NCBI GenBank assembly: GCA_049999765.1
Contig: JBNGIQ010009385.1
Coordinates: forward strand, 1 to 56,456
DNA from: Phaeoceros laevis
Lineage: Eukaryota > Anthocerotophyta > Anthocerotopsida > Notothyladales
Reading direction: 5' to 3'
Length of the DNA stretch: 56,456 nucleotides
Shown: positions 32,201 through 41,466 of the stretch, one piece after another
Position numbering within the stretch: the stretch's first letter is position 1
Layout: each line of letters begins with the position of its first letter
Notes under the pieces: generated by a model
What the model was told of the DNA's origin: nothing
Database searches by the model: none
Seen by the model: only the letters and a program-made list of their open reading frames with translations
Translations under genes and position numbers: made by a program

Positions 32201-34739
32201 GTTCGCAAGCACTTTGCAGGCGTGTGGCATTTTAGCAAAGAACGAAGATGCTGTAAGGCTAGTGGATGGACAATCTGTCAAAGTGAGGGCCCTCAAAAAG
32301 GCGGAATCAGTACATGTTGACATCTGCAAGAGGAGCTATGACTCAGATATCTTTGTTTGTACGACCTTGATTACTATGTACGGTAATTGTGGGAGCACTG
32401 TGCATTCCCGAAAAGTTTTTGATCGGTTGTCCACTCGTAATGTGGTCACATGGAATGCTATGATTGCGGTCTATGTTGGGCAGGGTCAAGCAGACAAAGC
32501 TTTGCAACTCTATGAACGAATGTGCGTTGAAGGAATGAGCCCAGATACTTGGACCTTTGTCAACTCACTACAAGCATGTGGCCTTCTTGCTGAAGAGGAA
32601 GAGGAGTCTATGGCAGATGGGATATTAGCAAAACCAAACTCTCTTGCAAAGGGTGTGGCAATCCATGGTGATGCTCAGCGAAAGGGATATGGTTCGGATA
32701 TCTTTGTCGGTAACACACTTATCAGTATGTACGGAAAGTGCAGGAGCATCATAGACGCACAGAGTGTCTTCGATGGGTTGTCTCAACATGGTTTAGTGTC
32801 ATGGAATTCGCTGCTTGCAGCTTATGTCGAGCAAGGCCAAGCAGAGCAGGCTTTGCAGCTGTATGAACGTTTACTAGAAGAAGGTGTCAGTGCAGATGAT
32901 CGTACTTTTGTCATCGCCCTCCAAGCATGTGGTGTTGAAGCAGAAGACGAAGAAGGACAAAACGAAGAAAATCTGATGGTAGCTGACAGGCCCATCAAAG
33001 TGAAGTGTCTGAAAAGGGGGAAGACACTGCATGACGAAACTCGCAGGAAAGGGTATGATGCCAATGTCTTTGTTGGTAGCACCTTGGTTAGTGTATATGG
33101 GAAGTGTGGAAGCCTTGTGGATGCACAGAACGTTTTTGAGAGGTTGTATCGGAGTACTGTTGTACCATGGAATGCCATGCTAGCTGCATATGTTGAGCAG
33201 GGCCAAGCACAAAACGCTTGGAAGCTTTATGAACAAATGCAGGAGGAAGGAGTGAGTCCAAGTAGTCGCACATTTGTGAGCTTACTGCAAGCATGTGGTC
33301 TGCTTGCAGATGATGAAAAAGAGGTTACGGTGGGTAGGCAATCCGTCAAAGTAAATTCTTTGAAAATGGGGGTGGCTATCCATGCTCAAACACGGAGTAG
33401 TGGCTATGATTCGGATGTGTTTGTTGCAAACACCCTAGTTAGTATGTATGGAAAATGTGGGAGCATTGGTTATGCTTGGAGTGTATTTCATGAATTGCCT
33501 AGTCCGGGAACAGTATCATGGAATGCGATGCTTGCAGCATATGTTGTGCAGGGCGAAGCAGAGGAGAGTCTCAAACTGTATAGACGTATGCAACAGAATG
33601 GTGTCGTGCAAGATAGACGGACATTTGTAAGCACACTCCAAGCATGCGGCATGCTAGCAGAGAAGGAAGTGGATGTTGTGCTGGATGGCAAAGCTATCAA
33701 GCTGGAGTGCTTAGAGCAGGTAAAGGCAGTGCATTCTAGTGCTCACAGGGAAGGCTACGATGCAGACGTGTTTGTTGGTAACACCCTTGTTAGTGTCTAT
33801 GGGAAATGTGGCAGCATTTCAGACGCATGGAATGTCTTTAATGCCTTGCCCAGACGAAACATCGTGTCATGGAATGCAATGCTTCTTGCTCTTGTTGAGC
33901 AAGACCAGGCAGAGAAGGCTCTGCAATTGTACCAGCAGATGGAGCAGGAGGGCATGAACCCCAACGATATCACGCTTGTATGTTTCTTGCAAGCGTGCAG
34001 CCGGACTGGCAGCCTAGGCATTCTTAGGCAGACACATCAGACAATTTTGTCCACTGCAAATGAGCTGAGTCCTCTCTTGGGGAACACTCTCATCAGTGCC
34101 TACGGGAGGTGTGCAAGCTTGATGGAAGCTCAGGCTGCTTTTGATGCACTACCAGAACCTGATGTCGTATCATGGAATGCGCTAATTGCTGCATATGCCC
34201 GAGAAGGACAGTTTGCAGCAAGCCTACTGTGTTACGAAAGATTGTGCCTCGCAGGCATAAAGCCAAATGGAGTCACGTTTCTTTCCCTTCTATCTGCTTG
34301 CAGTCATGGTGGCCTCGTGGACAAGGGAGCAGAATATTTCGAGTTGATGGTAAATTGCCACGGCATAGTTCCAGAGATTCAGCATTATGTGACCATGGTA
34401 GATCTTTTCGGACGTGCAGGATGCTTCGCAAGGATAGAAGCACTATTGTCAACAATGCCAATTTCCCCAGATCTGGTCATGTGGTTGTGTTTGTTAGGGG
34501 CTTGTCGAAAGCACAACAATGTAGTGCTGGCAGAACAGGCATTCAATGAAGCTGTCCGCCTACATCCGCAACATCCAGCCGCTTATGTGCTGATGTCTAA
34601 TATATACGCAGATGCTGGCCTCTTGGTCCATGCAGAGAAGGTAGCAAAACTGAGGGATACAGAAGGTGCTTGGAAGAACCCCGGCAGATGCTGGATCCAG
34701 CACAAGGAAGAATTACACTCTTTTTTGGTAGGGACTTGA
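29275..34739 (+). CDS. Giant PLS-class PPR protein with N-terminal PDF-like motif
   Basis: Exon 1 (29275-29811) and exon 2 (29928-34739) are joined by a GC-AG intron, giving 1782 residues from the ATG at 29275, or 1711 from the in-frame ATG at 29488. An N-terminal segment WQNLLANPSDW ... HPDFRHKRSGEALWL, split by the intron, matches the PDF motif of OSB proteins. Twelve P-L-S triplets follow, each ending in an S motif such as VVSWNAMLAAY. Nine of them have an extra acidic stretch of about 16 residues inside the L motif, between the ACGMLAE-like and LEKGKAIH-like parts. The C-terminus reaches E-type motifs (NPGRCWIQ..LHSFLVG) and stops, with no DYW domain. PLS proteins bind organellar RNA in sequence-specific fashion, usually for C-to-U editing; one lacking DYW needs a deaminase partner. 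Confidence 0.85.
29621..29645 (+). repeat. In-frame tandem repeat in PPR exon 1
   Basis: GTGGATTCTCGGATA is repeated in tandem and adds the peptide LVDSRI twice. It lies in the low-constraint N-terminal region. Confidence 0.6.
29812..29927 (+). other. GC-AG intron inside the PDF motif
   Basis: Exon 1 ends GACAAG and the intron begins GCAAGG; it ends GTTGCTTGCAG before AGAAGT. The 116-base removal restores a PDF motif of exactly the same length as in the neighbouring PPR gene (DERLDK..RHPDF versus DTRGDK..RSPDF). AAG|GCAAGG is the standard context of the rare GC-AG class. Confidence 0.75.
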
Positions 34740-35158
34740 GTAGAATAACTCCACATAATGCAACATTTACAACTTCTTGTACACTACTTCGTAGTCGGTA
34801 AGCATAATCAACCAGCCCATGCTTTGTTGTGGACTGACCTATTTATGTTACAACCCCTTGCACTTCAAGTTGTTCTGGTCGAAAGATCTCCGAGTTCACA
34901 TGCATATCTCGGATTAACGTCCTTTGTCCTACCCTGTCTACCAGGTGATGGGGGACGTCGCACGCGCAATCAGACGCATGCCCTTTTGAGGAATGGCCAG
35001 TCGGACAGTTTCTATGCACAAGGTGAACGTTTTTCTGTTGGCAGGAAACATCTGTGAGCAATTTCCTTGCTCCAAGGATCTGCTTGCATACTAGACTGGG
35101 CTGACAAGTGGCAGCTGAATAAAGTCTTTCAATTTGCTTGCTCCAAGGATCTGCTTGC
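34740..35158. other. 3' region with tandem repeat
   Basis: Contains 34942-34984 (copy of 27796-27838) and the first unit of the 71-base tandem repeat that overlaps the Pcc1 terminal exon. No gene seen. Confidence 0.5.
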
Positions 35159-35200
35159 CTAATGAACTGGGCTGACAAGTGGCAGCTGACTGAAGTCTTC
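35059..35200. repeat. 71-base tandem repeat overlapping the Pcc1 stop codon
   Basis: Two units share TTGCTCCAAGGATCTGCTTG and CTGGGCTGACAAGTGGCAGC. The second contains the last codons of the Pcc1 gene; the first is a decayed downstream copy. Confidence 0.85.
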
Positions 35201-35897
35201 TATTGTACTGGTAGCCAGTAACAACATATCCATGAAGCCAGTGAATGCTGACCTTAAGACTCTTGCCTCAAGTGCTACAAAAGACCTGTCACAAACCACA
35301 CGAACATCACAATGCCGCCTTGCAGAACAGAGAAAGAGTAACTGTTTGGGTAGAAATGAATGCTGCGGCCAAGCTATTTCTTCATGCATCGGAGTTGTGA
35401 TTGTGCGTAGCCAGTCACAAACTACAATGAGGTGGTACTTACACCAAGAGCGTGCGGCCTTCTACCCTAATTTCCCTGCTCACCTTGTCTGGTTGCAGCT
35501 GCATGGGAAAAGTTGTAAGCTGAAGGATTTCAAAAACTAACTGCAACCGGTAAAAGCATTCAGGTACCTCGGGATCAACCGACAGGGCGGTCATCACTAT
35601 TTTTGCTAGCTCGTGAGATGGATACTCCATTTGCAAGTTGCTGTTAGCACGCTCAACATTGTAAGTACGGGACGCCTTGTAATTCAGCACAGAAAGTTGG
35701 TAAATAACGAAGATACAGGTTTCCAGGAGGTCCTAGGTAGAAAGGATAGGATGCAAACCGCAGAATCGCAGCACAAAATCAGAGCAAAGGTCGTACCACT
35801 TGCAGGTGCCAACTGCTGAAGCTGTTTCGTAGAATAGCGGTGTCTGGGCAACCGACGAAAGGTCGTGCACAGGCGGAGGTACTGTGACGGTTGCCAT
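35159..35897 (-). CDS. PCC1: KEOPS/EKC complex subunit Pcc1
   Basis: Four exons (35897-35797, 35640-35568, 35498-35443, 35285-35159) join in phase to 118 residues. After a 30-residue leader, the core matches Pcc1: CNLQMEYPSHELAKIVMTAL, SVDPE, LQPDKVSREIRVEGRTLLV, then ALEARVLRSAFTGFMDMLL with the ending TIEDF. Pcc1 is the small dimerisation subunit of KEOPS, which helps make the universal t6A37 modification on ANN-decoding tRNAs and also affects telomeres and transcription in yeast. The intron before exon 2 has an ideal branch-site/acceptor pair (GTGCTAACAG). The gene converges with the giant PPR gene; its 3' end is partly duplicated. Confidence 0.88.
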
Positions 35898-36320
35898 GTC
35901 TCGCCTGAATATTTTACTTCTGTGTGTAAGTAGGCGGTTCTCGAGGTCACCACGTCATTGAGGAAGGAATTTTGAGAGAAAATTGTCCTACATCAACCGG
36001 AAGCAGAAATGGTTAGGGCATCTTGGGAAGGAGCTGGAAGATGAAACTCCTGCTTGCCAACGGAGTCCGAAGAGCATGCAGGACAACAGGCATCTCGTCC
36101 AAATCATTAACGATGCTTCGTTGCGATTAGAGAGCCTAGGTTAAACTTCTAGTCAATGAGCCATGTTATGAGTAGAGCATTTTCTAGCTTGAATTGACTG
36201 GCTACAAGGCCCCGTTTGTCCCGGGCTGAAGACATCCGTGTTGGAATCTAGACTACTATGGATTGAGTGTCTGATGTGCAATGCGCCCCTGGCCAAATCT
36301 TCCGGAGCTTTCAGGAGGAC
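35898..36320. other. Divergent intergenic region between Pcc1 and PPR-DYW genes
   Basis: Shared upstream region of two divergently transcribed genes. No TATA box or other motif stands out. Confidence 0.4.
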
Positions 36321-38903
36321 ATGGCGCTGCCAAGTCTAGCGCATTCCGACTTGGGTAATGCGACGATCAAGCAGCACAAGCAACGATTGTCATGGGCTGA
36401 TGCTCAGGAGCCAAACTGCGCATTCGGCAGCACGCACAAGATTCTGGCTGGAAAGCAACAGTCTTCCTTGAAGGCCGGATTTGTTTCCAGCAGCTGCGCA
36501 CCAGCCAGGCTAGTAGAGACATGCACAGCTACATCTGCAGGGACAGAGTTTCCAAAGGAAGGAGTCTCTCCTAGAGAGCGACAGGAGCTATTGTGGAAGA
36601 ACTTCTTTTTGTATCCCGCGGACTGGTGGGACACTAGGGGGGACAAACAAAGCTTCCGTTCTCCGGACTTTAGGCACAAGAGAACGAATGAGGCCATATG
36701 GCTAGACAACCGGTTGAAACCTGGTTGGGTTGATCCGACGCTAGCGAAGTGGGATGCTAGGTTAAGGGGCCCTGGTGATGCAGGGAAATCAGTTAGCGGA
36801 TCCTTGATGAAAAACTGTGACCAGGGGCAGCTTAGTGAAATTGTTGAAGCGCTGAACTCACAGGTGCAGGGAGGACTTTTCATTCCTTTCACTTTGTTCT
36901 ACCGTGTCCTGAAGAGGTGCATGGTAGAAGAGGATCTGGCTCTTGGCAAGCGCGTTCATGCTCTTACTATCGAATGTGGATACGAAGGAAATGCGTTCTT
37001 GGCCAACCACATCATCTGTATGTATGCTTCTCATGGGAAGTTGGAGGAGGCAATGCAAGTTTTTACCACGGTGACAGCACCAAACGCACACATGTGGACT
37101 TCTATGATTTTGGCGCAAGCTAAGCATGGACAACCTACACAGGCTCTGGAATTGTACAGGACGATGCGGCAGACGACTGTAAAGCCAGACAACCATATCT
37201 TTGTGGCAGTTCTGAAAGCTTGTGCCAGTGCGACGGATGTAGCCTTTGGCAAGGAGGTTCATGCTGATATCATGGGGAGTGCAGATAAGCCCAATGTGTT
37301 TGTTTGCAACTGCCTGGTGGACATGTATGCGAAGTGTGGGAACTTAGAGGATGCACGCAGAGTGTTTGACAACATGTCATTCAGAGATGTGGTGACGTGG
37401 AATTCCATGATCTCTGGATATACTCTGCAAGGGTGCGGTCAAGAAGCCCTTAATCTTTATGCGTGCATGCAAAAAGAGGATGCTACTGCAGGTGACCGTA
37501 TTACATTTGGTTGCCTTTTGCAAGCTTGTGCCAGTGTTGGAGCTTTGCATCAAGGGAAGCAGCTTCATGCCGAGATGCTGAAAAGGGGGCTGCAAGCTGA
37601 CGTAGTAGTTGGCAACAACTTGGTTAATATGTACGCAAAATGTGGATGCTTAGAGGAAGCTCGCAGTGTGTTTGACCAGTTGCTGACCAAAGATTTGGTG
37701 ACATGGAATGCCATGATCTCTGGATATGCTCAGAATGGGTTTGGTCAGGAAGCCCTCACTCTTTACGCTACCATGCAACAAGAGCAAGCAGATGTTGTTA
37801 CATTTGTTTGCCTCCTGAAAGCATGTGCGAGTGTAGGAGCACTGCACCAGGGGAAGCAGCTCGAGGCACGAATCTTTGACAAAGGGCTGGAAGGTCAAGT
37901 GGTTATCGGCAATTGCTTGGTGGACATGTATGCGAGGTGTGGGAGCTTAGACAATGCTCGCAGAGTGTTTAACAAGTTGCCCACAAAAGATGTGGTCACT
38001 TGGACTGCTCTGCTGAACGGCTATGCCCACCAGAGTCACAGTGAACTGGCAATGGAATGTTTTGAACAGATGCAAGAGCAAGGTGTGAAGCCCAGTGATT
38101 CTACTTTTACTTGTCTTCTTGTAGCATGCTGTCATCGAGGCTTGGTGAATGAAGGCCGGCATTATTTTAGGTTGATGGTGGAGGACTATGGTATAGCCCC
38201 CAATGTTCATCACTATAGTTGCATGGTCGATCTTCTGGGGCGGTCAGGTCACTTAGAAGAGGCAGAGAATATGTTGCAAATCATGCCATTCGAAAACAAC
38301 TTGGTTGCTTGGACATCTTTGCTGAGTTCTTGCAAAAGCCATGGTGACATACAGAGAGGACAGCGATGTTTTGACCATCTGATTGCAATGCAACCTAAGG
38401 ATGCTAGTGCATATGTGCTCCTGGGGAATTTGTATGCAAACGCCAACCGGTGGGAGGATGTAGATAGAATAGAAAGCTTGAGAAAGTGTGCAGGCGCCTG
38501 GAAAAAGCCAGCTCAGGCCTGTATTGAAGTGAAGGACAAGGTGCACGAGTTCACAGTCGGAGAAGAGAGGGGTGATCTTTCATCGAAAGTGAGGAGCGTG
38601 AACGGCAGGTTGAAGGAGGGAGGGCACGTTCCACATACAGAGTTGGTCCTTAAAACATCTACTGAGAAGGTCAAGGAAGACGCATTGTGTGGACATGCGG
38701 AGAAACTGGCTTTGGCATATGGTCTCCTGAACACTCCGGATGGAACAACTTTGCTAGTTACGAAAAACCTTCGTATGTGCAATGACTGCCACAGTAGCAC
38801 CAAGATCATGTCTCGTGTTGAAAGGCGAGACATCATAGTCAGAGACGCACACCGAGTGCACCAGTTTGTTGATGGATGTTGTTCCTGTGGGGACCGGCAT
38901 TGA
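36321..38903 (+). CDS. PPR-DYW editing factor with DRH terminus and PDF-like motif
   Basis: Intronless; the ATG at 36321 gives 860 residues. A PDF-like motif sits at about 86-146 (LLWKNFFLYPADWWD, SPDFRHKRTNEAIWL, KPGWVD). About five P-L-S triplets follow, with S motifs such as VVTWNSMISGY and LVTWNAMISGY. E1/E2 motifs and a DYW-type cytidine deaminase domain end the protein. The zinc and catalytic residues are kept: HAE (the HxE box), CNDCH and CCSCG. Two features differ from ordinary DYW proteins: the PG box reads KKPAQACIEV instead of PG.SWIE, and the last three residues are DRH. These marks fit the KP/DRH group proposed as U-to-C editing factors in hornworts, ferns and lycophytes. It should act on one or a few plastid or mitochondrial transcripts. 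Confidence 0.92.
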   Translation: MALPSLAHSDLGNATIKQHKQRLSWADAQEPNCAFGSTHKILAGKQQSSLKAGFVSSSCAPARLVETCTATSAGTEFPKEGVSPRERQELLWKNFFLYPADWWDTRGDKQSFRSPDFRHKRTNEAIWLDNRLKPGWVDPTLAKWDARLRGPGDAGKSVSGSLMKNCDQGQLSEIVEALNSQVQGGLFIPFTLFYRVLKRCMVEEDLALGKRVHALTIECGYEGNAFLANHIICMYASHGKLEEAMQVFTTVTAPNAHMWTSMILAQAKHGQPTQALELYRTMRQTTVKPDNHIFVAVLKACASATDVAFGKEVHADIMGSADKPNVFVCNCLVDMYAKCGNLEDARRVFDNMSFRDVVTWNSMISGYTLQGCGQEALNLYACMQKEDATAGDRITFGCLLQACASVGALHQGKQLHAEMLKRGLQADVVVGNNLVNMYAKCGCLEEARSVFDQLLTKDLVTWNAMISGYAQNGFGQEALTLYATMQQEQADVVTFVCLLKACASVGALHQGKQLEARIFDKGLEGQVVIGNCLVDMYARCGSLDNARRVFNKLPTKDVVTWTALLNGYAHQSHSELAMECFEQMQEQGVKPSDSTFTCLLVACCHRGLVNEGRHYFRLMVEDYGIAPNVHHYSCMVDLLGRSGHLEEAENMLQIMPFENNLVAWTSLLSSCKSHGDIQRGQRCFDHLIAMQPKDASAYVLLGNLYANANRWEDVDRIESLRKCAGAWKKPAQACIEVKDKVHEFTVGEERGDLSSKVRSVNGRLKEGGHVPHTELVLKTSTEKVKEDALCGHAEKLALAYGLLNTPDGTTLLVTKNLRMCNDCHSSTKIMSRVERRDIIVRDAHRVHQFVDGCCSCGDRH

Positions 38904-39661
38904 CACCATTTTTTGTATCAGCTACTTGAATTCCAGATTGTAATGCCCAGATTCCACACCCTCGGTCTTCTGTGGCCTTTTCGTCTACCAATGGAAGGCA
39001 AACTCGGTGCACAATCCATATGGAAGATTGGTTTCAACAATTTTCTAGAGTAGTTTGCAAGGTCTTTCCTTGCTTTCCCCACGGCTTTTGTGAACATCTC
39101 AGCTTGTCTCCTACCAGCTCATAGAAAATTTCGGTAGGCCAGCCCCCACACTGTTTACCAGTACCTCCCAATCCTTCCCACTGTTATCTATGCTACACTC
39201 TAGCAAATGCCGCTATGAGATGGAGCTTTCAGCTGCCAATTGTACCAGGAATTTCAACATCCTGGAATACACTGAATGCCACTGGCAGATCCTCGGCTTA
39301 CATTGGACAGTCCCAATGTATCAAAATTCAGCATCTCACAAGCTGCAGCACTGGCACTTCACTGCATGACGGTACTAAACTATCTCCCATGTTCACATAA
39401 GTCAACGTGGCAAAGTGAGGGCAGTCCCTGCAACCACCGAAAAATTGCAATGGTTTCAAACAATCATGAAACATCAGATTGTCCTCTTACTGCCAGGTCT
39501 TAAACCACAAGTGCAGGGATTGGTGTGTTCTTCGATTCAGCTCCAGCTGAGCGCAAATACTGTACCCAGCAGGAAGAATAAGTAGGAGGGACGGTATCTT
39601 GAGCACAAGGTTGCTTCCAGGAGCCATTGGTGATTAGAAAGACGAACGCAAATGCGCAATA
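38904..39661. other. Intergenic region
   Basis: 3' UTRs of the converging PPR-DYW and C1D genes and unique sequence. No gene or repeat recognised. Confidence 0.4.
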
Positions 39662-40584
39662 CTAAGACTTGCTTTTAGTTATAAGCAATTCTTTCTGAGC
39701 TTCTGCCAAAAAAGATTCTGCAGCTGCGGCTACGGAGTGATGCCTTGGAGAGTTATCCCTTGCAGATTTTCTTCTGTCATGTTTCCTGGTTTTGGCTGCT
39801 GTTCCTAATTGCTGCACACGCATCCTTTGTTCTGCGCATCATGGAAACAGTCAAACCTACAGGACGTTTCGTAACTACTATGTTCTTTAATGACTGGCAA
39901 AGGTGGCTGGTGAATTACCTTCGGTCAAATCAGGAATGGCATGTTCGATAAACCTGCCGGCTGCTGGGACATCGATAGACGTTGTTGGACGAGATGGAGC
40001 TGCATAAAGCATGGACAGATGCTTTGTCAGGGCACGAAAGGAAATCATCTTGCAGTTCTCATAAACACGCCGGCCAGGGTGAGGAGAAAACACCTGTGCA
40101 TTTGTAGGATGCGCGCTCAACCTTCTCCACATACAGAGCAACCCTTTCCTGTGCCACATCATGCCGCACAATTCCAGATTATCACAACGAAATACTTCAA
40201 CACAGCACATGTAAAGCTGCAAAACTTCAAGGCTCTTTCCGATGCAGATACTCACGAGTTCTTTCCTGGCTGGATGGTCGTCGGGTGATATACCCTTCGC
40301 TCTTAGATACACTGTAAGAAGCAGCACAGATCTTAGACAAAGCATCTTCAATCACATAAACCCTCAATTCCCTACGGAGGTGCCACCTTACAGGAAAACA
40401 GGGAACTCGTTGTCCTCGCGAGTTGCAAGAATGCTGTTGCTCGATCTACTGGATTCAAGTGCTCTAAAACATCCTCTTTACACCTCGGCAGCACCGTATC
40501 AATTTCTTGTCCTAGGGCTTGGAGAGCTGACTGAACCTCCGCTAAATTCTCCAGCACTGCGGGCGGCAGAACTGCGTCTGCCAT
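39662..40584 (-). CDS. C1D: C1D/Rrp47-family nuclear exosome cofactor
   Basis: Five exons (40584-40392, 40311-40256, 40148-40094, 39999-39919, 39831-39662) join in phase to 184 residues. The Sas10/C1D domain is clear: LEHLNPVDRATAFLQLARTTSSLF, then YLRAKGISPDDHPARKEL, ERVALYVEKVE, and the conserved AAGRFIEHAIPDLT. A Lys/Arg-rich tail follows, as in Rrp47/LRP1. The family binds structured RNA and the Rrp6 subunit of the nuclear exosome and helps mature 5.8S rRNA, snRNAs and snoRNAs. The ATG at 40584 (MADAV) is preferred to an upstream ATG at 40695 because the family starts close to the helix. Confidence 0.88.
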
Positions 40585-41466
40585 GGCACCTATACTAGGA
40601 AGCCCCTGCAACAGGTAGAGATGCCTAAGCTTAAACGGTTCACCGACCAAACCAGCTAACTGGGGCGAGGATGAATTCTGCAACACTGAGAACAACAGCT
40701 CAACTTACAGCAAGCGCCCAGGAGGAAATGGAATCCCTGGACCGTCGGAAGCGGGAGTTACGCGTCGTAGGTCGCCGACGGTTCACGCCATTTTCGGTCC
40801 GCACAGCAGATTCTTAGCAGAATCTTGCTCTCTCAACGTGTCAAACTCTTTACAGCGTCCCTTCGTATCACACTCCCGGAAGAGCACTGCCAGGCTCCTC
40901 ACTTATAACGTCACAGCACATTTCTATCCACTTGTTGCAAATCGACAGGTTGCGCCGGAGGAGCACAAGCCTGAGCATTCGTATCAGAAAGGTCTTGCGG
41001 GCGCAAGCAACTCTAGAAGCTGAGAAATTCGCAAGTTGTCAGAGGCTGAGAGTTGTCGGGGGCGTGAGCGGTAGCTGTCTTGCTGTCGACCGGAGTTCGC
41101 TGTACGCTCGAGTTTACAAGCTCCTCGTGCTAGGATCGAGCTGGCCCGCCTGCAACCGGTGAGTACGCCTTGCCTACCTGCGTGCTCTGCTTTTGGTCCA
41201 CTGCACCGAGAAGTATATTGTGGTCGAAACTGCTTTTGTTAGTTAGTGGAGGAAAGAGCTAAACATGGATCGAACTCAAATGCGTTGAGCAGTGCATAGC
41301 AGCTCTTAATTCCGTCGAAAGGCAGCGAATGGCAGTGCTCGAAGGCAGCTTATATAGCTCAGACTACATGAATGCTGAGTATTCTAGATGGCCTCTTACC
41401 GGAATATCCTCGTTCCTCAAATGTATTTTACAAATGCCTAAACAGATAGCAAAACATGAAAAAGTT
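40585..41466. other. Intergenic region
   Basis: Upstream region of the C1D gene and 3' region of the XB3 gene. No gene recognised. Confidence 0.4.

Noticed and set aside
36267-36320. Upstream start of the PPR-DYW gene
   Set aside because: The open frame extends upstream, but only with a GTG codon; the first ATG in frame is 36321.
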